A stretch of 64,000 nt of DNA, from NCBI RefSeq assembly GCF_003007685.1, contig NZ_PXNN01000003.1:496001-560000 (forward strand), given 5' to 3'. This stretch comes from Marinobacter halophilus (GTDB lineage: Bacteria; Pseudomonadota; Gammaproteobacteria; Pseudomonadales; Oleiphilaceae). Under the pieces are notes generated by a model. That model was given only the letters and a program-made list of their open reading frames with translations. It was not told the origin of the DNA and did not search any database. Positions 36,986 to 46,892 of this stretch are shown here, piece by piece (the stretch's first letter is position 1; each line of letters opens with the position of its first letter). The translations under genes and the position numbers were made by a program.

Positions 36986-37021
36986 AACAAGAAGGGCGCT
37001 CAGTGGAGCGCCCTTCTTGTT
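36986..37021. terminator. Strong bidirectional terminator
   Basis: Perfect 16-bp stem AACAAGAAGGGCGCTC with loop AGTG. It lies between the phasin-like gene (plus) and the convergent DUF4124 gene (minus). The T-rich ends are part of the arms. Confidence 0.88.
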
Positions 37022-37037
37022 AGTGGTGATCAGTGAC

Positions 37038-37679
37038 TTACTCGGGAGACAGCGGCAGTGTTCGATTGTCGCCAGTGATCGCCTCAAGGCGCTCGATGTC
37101 GACTTCAAACTCTTTTTTCATCGCCCCGATATCTTGCCGCTGGGCCGCAATTTCCCGCTCAACATCGCGGACCTGCGATTCCAGTCGGCGGATTCTTTCC
37201 AGGGTGGTTTCCGGAATGTCCCGGCCAGCCCGTTCCAGATCCGCCGCCCGGCTCTGTTCGTTATCCAGTTGGCTGGAAAGCACGGAAATGTTGCCGCGCT
37301 TCAGCTGAATGACGCCTTCAAGTTCGCGAATTTTCCGATGCATGGCGCGCACAGCCTGGTCCGGATGGCTATAACGTTTCAGCAGTTCGCGGTCCTGAGC
37401 ACGCTGTAGCTCCAATTGCCGCTGGTGTTCCTTCTCAGTTTCCCGTGCGGCAATTTCTTCCTCAGTCGGGGCGGGCGGGATGGTTTCTACGACCCGGCCG
37501 TTACCGCTGAGGATGTCGTATCCGCGCTGGGTTGCTTCCTGGGGAATGGTGTTGCTGATCACCAGCTGACCGTTTTCGTCCGTGTAACGATACATAGTGG
37601 CTTGGGCACTGGCGGCGAATAGCAGTCCGGCAGCCGCCAGGCTGGCAATAACCGTCGATTTGGTCACACGGTGTGGCAT
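37038..37679 (-). CDS. Exported DUF4124 coiled-coil protein
   Basis: A 213-residue protein with a signal peptide ending SAQA (about residue 27). The DUF4124 motif follows (MYRYTDENGQLVISNTIP, residues about 29-46), then a proline-rich linker and a long coiled coil (about 80-205) full of Glu, Arg and Gln. DUF4124 domains are found in many periplasmic proteins of pseudomonads; their role is unknown. It lies directly downstream of pyrE (three bases between stop and start), so it is probably co-transcribed. Confidence 0.82.
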   Translation of the reverse strand: MPHRVTKSTVIASLAAAGLLFAASAQATMYRYTDENGQLVISNTIPQEATQRGYDILSGNGRVVETIPPAPTEEEIAARETEKEHQRQLELQRAQDRELLKRYSHPDQAVRAMHRKIRELEGVIQLKRGNISVLSSQLDNEQSRAADLERAGRDIPETTLERIRRLESQVRDVEREIAAQRQDIGAMKKEFEVDIERLEAITGDNRTLPLSPE

Positions 37680-37682
37680 GGG

Positions 37683-38321
37683 TCAGACTCCGTATCGGTC
37701 CCGGTAGCGGGCCACGGTTTCTGCATGGCCGGCAAACTCCGGATTGGACTTGAGATAGTCCAGCACTTGTTCAAGGCGAATAATGCTGACAACGGGAATG
37801 TCGAATTCCTGCTCGACTTCCTGAATGGCAGAGAGTTCGCCATTGCCCTTTTCCTGACGGTCAAGAGCGATCAATACCCCGGCAGGTTCGGCGCCGGCGC
37901 TGCGGATGATGTCGATTGATTCCCGAATAGCGGTCCCGGCGGTAATGACATCATCAACAATCAGTACCTTACCTTGTAGCGGGGCACCCACAATATTGCC
38001 ACCTTCACCATGATCTTTCTTTTCTTTGCGGTTGAAGGCAAACGGTTTGCTGTTACCTTCCGTTGCCAGAGCCATGGCGGTCACGGTGGCCAACGGAATG
38101 CCCTTATAGGCGGGGCCGAAAATAATGTCATAATTCAGGCTGCTGCGTTCTATTGCGGCGGCATAGGCCTTGCTCAGTTGTAGCAGGTCGTTTCCGGTGT
38201 TGAACAGTCCGGCATTGAAGAAATAGGGACTGGTGCGCCCGGATTTGAGTGTAAATTCTCCAAAGCGAAGAACATTCCGGTCAATGGCGAACTCAATAAA
38301 TTTTTGCTGATAGTCGTGCAT
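37683..38321 (-). CDS. pyrE: Orotate phosphoribosyltransferase
   Basis: The enzyme adds ribose-5-phosphate from PRPP to orotate in UMP synthesis. The 212-residue protein has the PRPP-binding motif [17 protein letters not shown] (near residues 120-136) and the catalytic loop [13 protein letters not shown]. It is divergent from crc across 81 bases, the pyrE/crc arrangement known from Pseudomonas. Confidence 0.96.
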   Translation of the reverse strand: MHDYQQKFIEFAIDRNVLRFGEFTLKSGRTSPYFFNAGLFNTGNDLLQLSKAYAAAIERSSLNYDIIFGPAYKGIPLATVTAMALATEGNSKPFAFNRKEKKDHGEGGNIVGAPLQGKVLIVDDVITAGTAIRESIDIIRSAGAEPAGVLIALDRQEKGNGELSAIQEVEQEFDIPVVSIIRLEQVLDYLKSNPEFAGHAETVARYRDRYGV

Positions 38322-38402
38322 GGCAAGGCTTCTGGCGGGGTTTGATCTTTAATTAACGTGTAAAACCGGTATCATACACACAAACCGAATCAGGGAACAC
38401 GT

Positions 38403-39209
38403 ATGCGGGTAGTATCAATCAGCGTCAACGGTCTTGAGCAGGCCGTTGAAAAAGGCTTTTTCGACTGGCTGGCCGAACAGGACGCTGACGTCGTCTGTGT
38501 TCAGGATCACCGCATGCGCGCCTACGAGATTGAGGATAAAAACCTGATTCCCGAGGGCTATGAGGCTTACTTTATCGATGGTGAGTTGAACGAGCACGGT
38601 GGTGTGGGCATCTACACCCGGCATTTTCCGAAGGCCATCATGTATGGCTTTGCCAATGAGCAGGCCGACCGTGAGGGCCGGTTTATTCAGGCCGACTTCG
38701 ACAAGGTGTCGGTGGCGTGTGTGCTGGCCCCCAACGCGCTCGGGCGCGAAGAAGAGCTGATCGGCGACGATGACCTGACCGTTCTGGACCATAAAGACGA
38801 GTTTCTGGAAGCCTTCGGTCTGCACATGCAGAAGACGCTGCGTAAGCGCCGCCAGTTTATTCTCTGCGCCAACCTGCAGACCGCGCATCACGTTACCGAC
38901 GCCAGTCCGCTCTATCACAAACTCGACTTTTCCGGCTTTTTGCCCCACGAGCGGGCCTGGCTGGATCGTTTGTTTGATGAAATGGGCTGTATTGACGGCT
39001 TCCGCGAGATCAACAAGCAGAGCAATCAGTTTACCTGGTGGCCGGAGAGTGCTGAGGGCTCACGTAAGAAAGCAGGGATTCGGGTGGATTACCAGCTGCT
39101 GACCCCTGGCATCCGCAAGACCATTCGCGATGGCTGGATTGACGAGGACACCCGTTTTTCTGATCACGCGCCGGTGATCATGGATTACGAAATCGAAATA
39201 GGGCTCTGA
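38403..39209 (+). CDS. crc: Catabolite repression control protein Crc-like (exonuclease III fold)
   Basis: A 268-residue endonuclease/exonuclease/phosphatase-fold protein. In Pseudomonas, Crc does not cut nucleic acid but helps Hfq repress translation of catabolic mRNAs. Here the exonuclease III active site is eroded: the Asn of F-N-I-N-G is Ser7, the catalytic Glu of QET is Asp35, and the G-D-x-N loop reads ANLQ (156-159). The terminal Asp-His pair (SDHAP, about 254-255) remains. Position beside pyrE and rph supports Crc over XthA. No SD of note. It is convergent with rph across a palindromic repeat. Confidence 0.82.
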   Translation: MRVVSISVNGLEQAVEKGFFDWLAEQDADVVCVQDHRMRAYEIEDKNLIPEGYEAYFIDGELNEHGGVGIYTRHFPKAIMYGFANEQADREGRFIQADFDKVSVACVLAPNALGREEELIGDDDLTVLDHKDEFLEAFGLHMQKTLRKRRQFILCANLQTAHHVTDASPLYHKLDFSGFLPHERAWLDRLFDEMGCIDGFREINKQSNQFTWWPESAEGSRKKAGIRVDYQLLTPGIRKTIRDGWIDEDTRFSDHAPVIMDYEIEIGL

Positions 39210-39239
39210 ATCATAGGGCTTGGTTTGATTTAGCGGGCT

Positions 39240-39341
39240 CGGAGGGGGAGACCTTTCCGGGACCCTCTCCGGCCAGGGATGGCCGGAGCGGAGCGCACAT
39301 GGATGTGCTCGTAGCGTGTCCCGGAAAGGTCTCCCCCTCCG
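39240..39341. repeat. 102-base cruciform (REP/BIME-like) palindromic element
   Basis: The outer arms are a perfect inverted repeat: 39241-39263 and 39318-39340 (23 bp, starting GGAGGGGGAGACC), extendable by one more pair. Inside are two further hairpins: CTCCGGCC/GGCCGGAG (39267-39274 with 39281-39288) and CACAT/ATGTG (39296-39300 with 39303-39307). The element fills the gap between convergent crc and rph, the usual home of REP-type elements. Confidence 0.8.
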
Positions 39342-39367
39342 GGCACGCGGGCGCCCATCTCAAGTGA

Positions 39368-40084
<717 letters not shown>

Positions 40085-40268
40085 AATATGTCCTGTTATT
40101 GAGAATAAATGTCCGGGCTTGTGCCGGGCGGTTTCTTTGAATGGTCGGCGAGTATAACACGGTGCCTGGTCAGGGCGGGGAGGTGGCCGTTGATCTTCGA
40201 TCAGGTTCGCCGCTCGGGCAGGTACCCTGTTAGACTCGATAGACACGTTTACCAGTACTGGAGCCAAT

Positions 40269-41135
40269 ATGATCCGCAGCATGACTGCTTTTGCCCGCAA
40301 GGACACCCGTGGTGATTGGGGAACCCTGACCTGTGAGATCCGGACGGTCAATCACCGTTATCTGGAGCCTTCGTTTCGTTTGCCGGAAGCCTTCCGTGAG
40401 TTGGAAAACCGCTTTCGGGAAGAACTGTATAAGAGCCTGAAACGGGGCAAGGTGGATGTGTCCATGCGCCTGCAGTCTGCGGAAAACGAGGTGCAAAGCT
40501 TCGAGATCAGCGAGGAAATGGCCAAGGCGGTGAACGAGGCGGCCAATCACGTCAACCGTATGCTGGATAATCCTGCTCACATCAATGCTCTGGATATCTT
40601 ACGCTGGCCGGGTGTGCTGTCGGTGCCAGAAAAAGACTACAGTTGTGCCAAGGAGGCAGCCGCGAATTTGTTTGCGGAAACTGTGGCTGAATTGGTGAGC
40701 GTACGGGAACGAGAGGGGGAGCGCTTGCGCCCGCTGTTTGAGGATCGCCTGGCCACTATGAGTCGGCTGGTTTCTGACGTGCGTGAGCGTATGCCGGAGC
40801 TGCTGACGGCGCAGGAAAAAAACCTGCGGGAGCGTTTTGTGAAGGCCAAAGTCGAGCTGGATGCCGATCGGGTGGCCCAGGAAATGGTGATGTTGGCTCA
40901 GAAAAGCGACGTAGCCGAGGAGTTGGAGCGGTTGGACGCTCACATCAGTGAGGTAGCCGAAACCTTGCAGAATGATGACGCTATCGGCCGGCGCCTCGAC
41001 TTTTTAATGCAGGAATTGAACAGGGAGGCCAATACCCTTAGCAGCAAAAGCATTGATTCCGCCGTAACCCGCGCTGCGGTAGATCTTAAGGTGCTGATCG
41101 AGCAGATGCGCGAGCAGGTGCAGAACCTGGAGTAA
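40269..41135 (+). CDS. yicC: YicC-family endoribonuclease
   Basis: A 288-residue protein with the family start [10 protein letters not shown], the central [21 protein letters not shown], and the C-terminal signature [19 protein letters not shown]. coli YicC has been reported to act as an endoribonuclease affecting small-RNA decay. The rph-yicC-gmk-rpoZ-spoT order is conserved in pseudomonads. A terminator follows directly. Confidence 0.93.
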   Translation: MIRSMTAFARKDTRGDWGTLTCEIRTVNHRYLEPSFRLPEAFRELENRFREELYKSLKRGKVDVSMRLQSAENEVQSFEISEEMAKAVNEAANHVNRMLDNPAHINALDILRWPGVLSVPEKDYSCAKEAAANLFAETVAELVSVREREGERLRPLFEDRLATMSRLVSDVRERMPELLTAQEKNLRERFVKAKVELDADRVAQEMVMLAQKSDVAEELERLDAHISEVAETLQNDDAIGRRLDFLMQELNREANTLSSKSIDSAVTRAAVDLKVLIEQMREQVQNLE

Positions 41136-41142
41136 TTGCCTG

Positions 41143-41177
41143 CAGGGCGGGCTATTTGCCGGCCCTGTTTATCTTTT
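41143..41177 (+). terminator. Terminator of yicC
   Basis: CAGGGC-g-GGC (41143-41152) pairs with GCC-g-GCCCTG (41158-41167) with one mismatch. It is followed by the T-rich tract TTTATCTTTTTC on the plus strand. Confidence 0.75.
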
Positions 41178-41211
41178 TCTTTCGATTGTTCTTTCTGATC
41201 AACCGGCTCGA

Positions 41212-42090
41212 TTACTCCGCAGGTTTGACGGCCAGCAGGTCGGTGCGCAGGTGCGTCAGCACTTTTTCTGCGGTATTGCCGATCACCTTGGCCGCTAATC
41301 CGGTTTTACCGGTGGTGCCGATGACCACCATGTCGGCCTTGATCTTGTTGGCAACGCTTGGGATCACCTTTTGAGCCGGCCCAGACACGATGTGGACATG
41401 CTCAGGCTTGATTTGCCAAGTGTGACAAAGATGTTCGATTTTCGGCTTCAGCGATTCTTCGCGTTTACGGGCCTGGGCGATCGGGTCAATGATGTCGAGG
41501 TCGGCCAGCACCACCGACGTATGCAGGGCATGCACTAGGTGCAGATCCGTGCTCATGACGTTAGCCAGATGCCAGGCCTGGTCAATAATCCGGTTATTCA
41601 GGGCTTTTTTAACTGGTTTGTCTGAGCTCAGATCGACCGCCGCCAGAATCGGATGGGCTTTGTTCCACTTGTTGGCCGCAACCAGCATGATCGGGGCCGG
41701 GCACTCGCGAACCAGGTGCCAGTCAGTCGGGGTATACAGAAAGGTCTCCGACCGGTTGCCGGTCTTTACCACCGCGTTGATGGTGTCCTGTTGACAGCGC
41801 GCACTGACCCATTGATGGATGTGTTTTTCCCAGACCGTGTAGGCATTGATTTTCAGATCGCCGCAATCCGCTAATGCCAGCATCTGCTCCAGCCACTGCT
41901 GCCGGTGCTCAATCAGCGCTTGTTTGGCGGTGGTCTGAACTGCCGGATCGGCCGGCAGTGCATCCAGATACTCATGCACGAACGCCACCACTTCGAGGTC
42001 AGCGCCGGTTGCCCGGGCCAGTTCGATGCCGCGACCGAGGGCGGTTTGGTGTTTGTGCTTGGGATCCATGATGATCAGGAATTTGGTCAT
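41212..42090 (-). CDS. Tandem-domain universal stress protein (UspE-like)
   Basis: A 292-residue cytoplasmic protein with two Usp domains (about residues 1-140 and 148-290). Only the second keeps the ATP-binding pattern G-x2-G-x9-G-(S/T) in GTTGKTGLAAKVIGNT; the first is degenerate. UspE-type proteins respond to starvation and oxidants and influence motility and adhesion. The gene stands antisense inside the otherwise collinear yicC-gmk-rpoZ run, so it is an insertion relative to the Pseudomonas order. Confidence 0.87.
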   Translation of the reverse strand: MTKFLIIMDPKHKHQTALGRGIELARATGADLEVVAFVHEYLDALPADPAVQTTAKQALIEHRQQWLEQMLALADCGDLKINAYTVWEKHIHQWVSARCQQDTINAVVKTGNRSETFLYTPTDWHLVRECPAPIMLVAANKWNKAHPILAAVDLSSDKPVKKALNNRIIDQAWHLANVMSTDLHLVHALHTSVVLADLDIIDPIAQARKREESLKPKIEHLCHTWQIKPEHVHIVSGPAQKVIPSVANKIKADMVVIGTTGKTGLAAKVIGNTAEKVLTHLRTDLLAVKPAE

Positions 42091-42163
42091 GCTGCTAGTC
42101 CATCAGTTTTTGGTCGTTCCTATCAATACTACCAGCTGAGCGCTGCCCGGGATGCGCGGATAG

Positions 42164-42871
<708 letters not shown>

Positions 42872-42958
42872 TTGCCGCCCAAGCTGTATACAAATTGAGC
42901 CGGGGGAAGTAGACTACTCGGTCTGCTAAATCAGTGATTCTTTTTGTCGGGGAAGATA

Positions 42959-43171
42959 ATGGCACGAGTTACCGTTGAAGATTGTCTGGAACACGTTGAT
43001 AACCGGTTCCAGCTAGTCATGCTGGCCACCAAGCGTGCGCGCCAGATTGCCACCAAGGGTTCAGAGCCAATGGTGCCGGAAGAGAACGATAAGCCAACGG
43101 TGATCGCCCTGCGCGAAATTGCCGCAGGTCTGGTCAGTCGCGATCTTCTCAATGAAGATGACGACGAGTAA
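42959..43171 (+). CDS. rpoZ: RNA polymerase omega subunit
   Basis: A 70-residue subunit that stabilises the beta-prime subunit and forms part of a ppGpp site on RNA polymerase. The conserved start [20 protein letters not shown] and [11 protein letters not shown] are visible. GGGGAAG precedes the ATG at 42959; an in-frame codon 15 bases earlier is not used in the family. Confidence 0.95.
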   Translation: MARVTVEDCLEHVDNRFQLVMLATKRARQIATKGSEPMVPEENDKPTVIALREIAAGLVSRDLLNEDDDE

Positions 43172-43220
43172 AAATGACTGACGGGGATGCGTAGAAATAC
43201 CTGTCAGTTATGAAGAAGCA

Positions 43221-43249
43221 TTGAAATCTGTCTCAGCAGTTTATAGTGT
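43221..43249 (+). promoter_or_regulatory. Possible promoter between rpoZ and spoT
   Basis: TTGAAA followed 17 bases later by TAGTGT (or 15 bases later by TATAGT, 43242-43247). A start near 43255 would make a short transcript that runs straight into the terminator at 43282. Confidence 0.35.
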
Positions 43250-43281
43250 ATCGATATAAGCCTGCTGGAAGGACAAGGAAA

Positions 43282-43311
43282 AGCCCGGATGGATGCATTC
43301 GGGCTTTTTTT
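43282..43311 (+). terminator. Intrinsic terminator upstream of spoT
   Basis: AGCCCGGATG/CATTCGGGCT (43282-43291 with 43296-43305, one G-T pair), loop GATG, then seven Ts. It overlaps an in-frame ATG at 43289, which is therefore unlikely to start spoT. It may end the gmk-rpoZ transcript or attenuate spoT. Confidence 0.85.
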
Positions 43312-43345
43312 GTCTTTGACGTACAGAAGAAAGGTTGGGGGCGCG

Positions 43346-45490
43346 GTGTCAGCAGTAGAAGCGACGGTCGAAGAGCTGGCCAAAGAGCTTAGCTCATATC
43401 TGGATACCAATCGCATCAATCAGGTGCGAAGGGCCTACTATTACGCCGAACAAGCCCACGAAGGGCAAATGCGCAAAAGCGGCGACCGTTACATCACCCA
43501 TCCGCTAGCCGTTGCCCACATTTTGGCCGAACTCAGGCTGGACCATCAAAGCCTGATGGCCGCGATGCTCCACGATGTGATTGAAGATACCGGCATCCCC
43601 AAGGATGCGTTATCTGAGCAATTCGGAGATGACGTCGCGCAGCTGGTGGACGGCGTGTCCAAGCTCACCCAGATTGAATTCCGCTCCCGGGCCGAGGCCC
43701 AGGCGGAGAATTTCCAGAAAATGACGCTGGCCATGGCCAAGGACATCCGGGTAATTCTGGTCAAGCTGGCGGACCGCTTGCACAACATGCGTACTTTGGG
43801 CCCCATGCCCTACGAGAAACGCCAGCGCATCGCCACCGAAACTCTTGACATTTATGCCCCGATTGCCAACCGGTTGGGTATGCACTCTATCTCCACCGAG
43901 CTGGAAGACCTCGGGTTTTGCGCCCTTTACCCCATGCGCGCCAAGTACATCTCCAAGGCGGTGGAGCAACTGCGAGGTAGTCACCGGGAAATCATTGACG
44001 ACATTCGCAGTAAACTCCAGGAAAAACTGGAAGAGCGAGGTCTCCCCGGGCGCATTCTTGGTCGTGAAAAACACCTGAATTCCATCTACAACAAGATGAA
44101 GTTCAAACAGAAATCTTTCCATGAAATTATGGACGTGTACGCCTTCCGCATCATCACGGACTCGGAAGACGAGTGCTACCGCATTCTTGGCGCTGTCCAC
44201 AGTCTGTACAAACCGCTCCCGGGCCGATTCAAAGACTACATTGCCATGCCCAAGGCCAATGGCTACCAGTCCTTGCACACTACCCTGTTCGGCATGCACG
44301 TGAACATCGAGATCCAGATCCGCACCGAGGAGATGGAGCATATTGCCAATAACGGTATTGCGGCCCATTGGATGTACAAGCATGACGAGCCCGGCGTCAC
44401 CAACATCAATCAGTCCAGAGTCGACCGTTGGGTGGAAGGGCTGATGGAAATGCGGGAACGGGCGGATGACTCCATGGAGTTCATCGAGCATGTAAAAGTC
44501 GATCTGTTCCCGGATGAAATCTACGTGTTCACCCCCAAGGGTCGCATTATGGAGCTGCCCAGCGGCGCTACCCCGGTGGATTTCGCCTATGCGATTCATA
44601 CCGACATCGGCAACGCCTCGGTTGCCTGCCGCATCAATCGCAACCTGGCGTCGTTGAGCCAGCCGCTGCAAAGCGGTCAGACCGTTGAGGTGATCACCGC
44701 ACCCGGCGCCAAGCCCAACCCGGCCTGGCTTAGCTTTGTGGTGACCGGTAAGGCCCGAAGCAGCATTCGCCACGTACTGAAAACCCGCAAACGGGCGGAG
44801 TCCATGGAACTGGGGCGCGCTTTGCTCAAGAAGTCTTTGAAAGGTTTTGACGCCAGGCTTGCCGACATCAGTGACGCCCAGAAGCAATCGGTGGTGAATC
44901 ACAATCAGGTGAACAGTTTTGATGATCTGATCAGTGATATTGGTCTTGGCAATCGCATGGCTTATCTGGTTGCGCGCCAGCTGGTGTCAGGCAACGAATC
45001 ACTGGACGTGCCCGCGAACCTGGAGAACGTCGAGGGCGCTAAGCAGGGCGCGGTGACCATTCGTGGCACCGAAGGTTTGCTGGTCAAGTTTGCCAATTGC
45101 TGCAAGCCTATTCCGGGAGATCCGGTGCTGGGTGTGATGGATTCTGGCAATGGCATGGTGATTCATTCGGATACCTGCTCAAGACTGCCAGAAGACGGCG
45201 ACGCCCGGGCGCGGCTGACCCATCTGAAATGGGCCAAGGACATCACCGACGAGTTCTCTGTTGAACTACGTGTGGAGCTTGAACGCCAGCGCGGGGTAAT
45301 TGCCGAAGTGGCCAATGCGGTGGCGATGGCCGATGGCAACATCGAACGGATCGGCGTTGAAGATCAGAATGCCAAATTCGGAATTGTCAGCCTGGTGGTG
45401 CACGTACACGGTCGCAGACACCTGGCCAGGGTCATGCGCCGGGTGCGGAATGTCCGTGCGGTTACCCATATCAGCCGCGTTCGCCACTGA
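43346..45490 (+). CDS. spoT: Bifunctional (p)ppGpp synthetase/hydrolase SpoT
   Basis: A RelA/SpoT homologue of about 714 residues that makes and degrades the alarmone ppGpp. The N-terminal HD hydrolase domain has HDVIEDT (His-Asp at 76-77) and is complete. The synthetase block RFKDYIAMPKANGYQSLHTT, the TGS domain (VFTPKGRIMELPSGATPVDFAYAIHT) and a C-terminal ACT domain follow. A GTG at 43346 with a GGGGG tract upstream fits pseudomonad SpoT N termini; the ATG at 43289 lies inside a terminator hairpin. Loss of hydrolase residues is not seen, so this is SpoT and not RelA. Confidence 0.94.
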   Translation: MSAVEATVEELAKELSSYLDTNRINQVRRAYYYAEQAHEGQMRKSGDRYITHPLAVAHILAELRLDHQSLMAAMLHDVIEDTGIPKDALSEQFGDDVAQLVDGVSKLTQIEFRSRAEAQAENFQKMTLAMAKDIRVILVKLADRLHNMRTLGPMPYEKRQRIATETLDIYAPIANRLGMHSISTELEDLGFCALYPMRAKYISKAVEQLRGSHREIIDDIRSKLQEKLEERGLPGRILGREKHLNSIYNKMKFKQKSFHEIMDVYAFRIITDSEDECYRILGAVHSLYKPLPGRFKDYIAMPKANGYQSLHTTLFGMHVNIEIQIRTEEMEHIANNGIAAHWMYKHDEPGVTNINQSRVDRWVEGLMEMRERADDSMEFIEHVKVDLFPDEIYVFTPKGRIMELPSGATPVDFAYAIHTDIGNASVACRINRNLASLSQPLQSGQTVEVITAPGAKPNPAWLSFVVTGKARSSIRHVLKTRKRAESMELGRALLKKSLKGFDARLADISDAQKQSVVNHNQVNSFDDLISDIGLGNRMAYLVARQLVSGNESLDVPANLENVEGAKQGAVTIRGTEGLLVKFANCCKPIPGDPVLGVMDSGNGMVIHSDTCSRLPEDGDARARLTHLKWAKDITDEFSVELRVELERQRGVIAEVANAVAMADGNIERIGVEDQNAKFGIVSLVVHVHGRRHLARVMRRVRNVRAVTHISRVRH

Positions 45491-45567
45491 GTAGACCCAG
45501 GTATGGTTGACAGCTGCTGTGGCCAAGGGTGACGATTGGCGTTTTGGACGAGAGGAAATTGCACGCC

Positions 45568-45954
45568 ATGACCAACAAATCTGTTATCCAGACCGAAAAC
45601 GCCCCTCAGGCGATCGGAACCTACTCTCAGGCAGTCAAAGCCGGAGACACCGTGTATCTGTCTGGCCAGATTCCCCTGGATCCGGCAACTATGGAAGTGG
45701 TGCCTGGCGATTTCGCTGCCAAGACGCGCCGAGTGTTCGAAAACCTCAAGGCTGTGTGTGAAGCTTCTGGTGGTGAGCTCAAGGATATCGTCAAGCTGAA
45801 TATCTACATGACCGACCTGGCCAACTTTGCCACGGTGAACGAAATCATGGCGACCTACTTTCAGGAACCTTACCCGGCGCGAGCTGCCGTCGGTGTGGCA
45901 GCTCTGCCAAAGGGTGTGCCGGTGGAAATGGAAGCGGTGATGGTGCTCAGCTGA
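45568..45954 (+). CDS. ridA: 2-iminobutanoate/2-iminopropanoate deaminase RidA
   Basis: RidA hydrolyses reactive enamine/imine intermediates released by PLP enzymes such as threonine dehydratase. The 128-residue protein has [24 protein letters not shown] and the catalytic-arginine region [15 protein letters not shown]. It directly follows spoT, as I recall in Pseudomonas. The upstream 13 in-frame codons are not conserved. Its stop overlaps the convergent SDR gene by eight bases. Confidence 0.95.
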   Translation: MTNKSVIQTENAPQAIGTYSQAVKAGDTVYLSGQIPLDPATMEVVPGDFAAKTRRVFENLKAVCEASGGELKDIVKLNIYMTDLANFATVNEIMATYFQEPYPARAAVGVAALPKGVPVEMEAVMVLS

Positions 45955-46816
45955 GGTTGCTGATCATCTCCCGGTACCCTGCGCGATAGTCGGGGTACCG
46001 GAACTCAAACCCGCCGGCAAGCAATCGCTGGTTACGGCACCGCTTACTCCCCGCCCTGCCGCCTTTTCTGGCGCTGTCTACGGGTTCTTTACACGGCAGT
46101 TGTTGCCGAACCCATGCCACCACGTCATCCAGCCGAACCGGTTCACAATCAGTGGCGACGTATAGAGTCTCGATCGTCTTATCTGCCAGCGCCTGCTCGC
46201 TCAGCCAGGCGACCACTCTGACGGCGTCCTGCTCGTGTATCCGGTTGCTGAAAGGTGCTGGTGGTTGGGGATTCATTCGCCCTTCGAGCACCTCTTCCAG
46301 AAACCGCTGCCGGGTAGGCCCGTAAATGCCGCTGAATCGCACAACGGTGGCCGGGTGGATGCTGTTGAGGGCGGTCTGCTCACCCTGCAGAATGTGCTGA
46401 CCGGTAAAGCGGTCGGGTTCGGCGGGGCTGGTTTCGTCGACCCAGCTGTCATCATCCTGAGCGTAAACGCTGGTACTGCTGATAAAGATCAGTCTGGTCA
46501 GTGGCTTGTCACCGATGGCTTCGAGTAGATTCTGTAATCCTGCGACATAGGCGTTGTGATAGCCCTGCTCGTCATAACTGGACGGTGTCAGGCAATAGAT
46601 CACGATGTCCAGCTGGCCCGGCAGTTTGCCGTCCAGGGTCGCAGGATCGGTCAGATCGGCACCAAGCCCGATTATGCCCTCCGGTACCTGGTCTGGATTA
46701 CGGCGCAGGCCGTACACCTTGCTGTTATGGCTCAGGGCCTTCGCGATGTCGCCACCCAGCTTGCCGCAGCCGGCCACCAGAATTCGTGCAGATTGCTTGC
46801 GATCGGTCATTGCCAT
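45947..46816 (-). CDS. NAD(P)-binding extended SDR, YeeZ-like
   Basis: A 289-residue nucleotide-sugar-epimerase-like protein. The dinucleotide motif is [16 protein letters not shown] serine-rich strand ([13 protein letters not shown]) follows in place of a full active site, and no YxxxK is evident at the expected spot. E. coli YeeZ has similar features and no known activity. The start may be ATG at 46816 or 46810, or TTG at 46828. It lies between ridA and oxyR on the opposite strand. Confidence 0.75.
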   Translation of the reverse strand: MAMTDRKQSARILVAGCGKLGGDIAKALSHNSKVYGLRRNPDQVPEGIIGLGADLTDPATLDGKLPGQLDIVIYCLTPSSYDEQGYHNAYVAGLQNLLEAIGDKPLTRLIFISSTSVYAQDDDSWVDETSPAEPDRFTGQHILQGEQTALNSIHPATVVRFSGIYGPTRQRFLEEVLEGRMNPQPPAPFSNRIHEQDAVRVVAWLSEQALADKTIETLYVATDCEPVRLDDVVAWVRQQLPCKEPVDSARKGGRAGSKRCRNQRLLAGGFEFRYPDYRAGYREMISNLS

Positions 46817-46892
46817 AGACAATTTCAATCCTTATGCTTTCGCTGATAAAGTATGTGAAACTTCGACTCGCACCCATTGTCCGGAGCGCACC

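Noticed and set aside
39240..39341. Reading the palindromic element as a simple crc/rph terminator
   Set aside because: No T-run follows either arm and the internal hairpins are more than a terminator needs; termination may still be a side effect.
43289..43345. ATG at 43289 as the spoT start
   Set aside because: The codon is inside the stem of an intrinsic terminator and the added residues are not family-like; the GTG at 43346 fits better.
43610..44902. 430-codon minus-strand frame
   Set aside because: Antisense to spoT with no domain or ribosome binding site.
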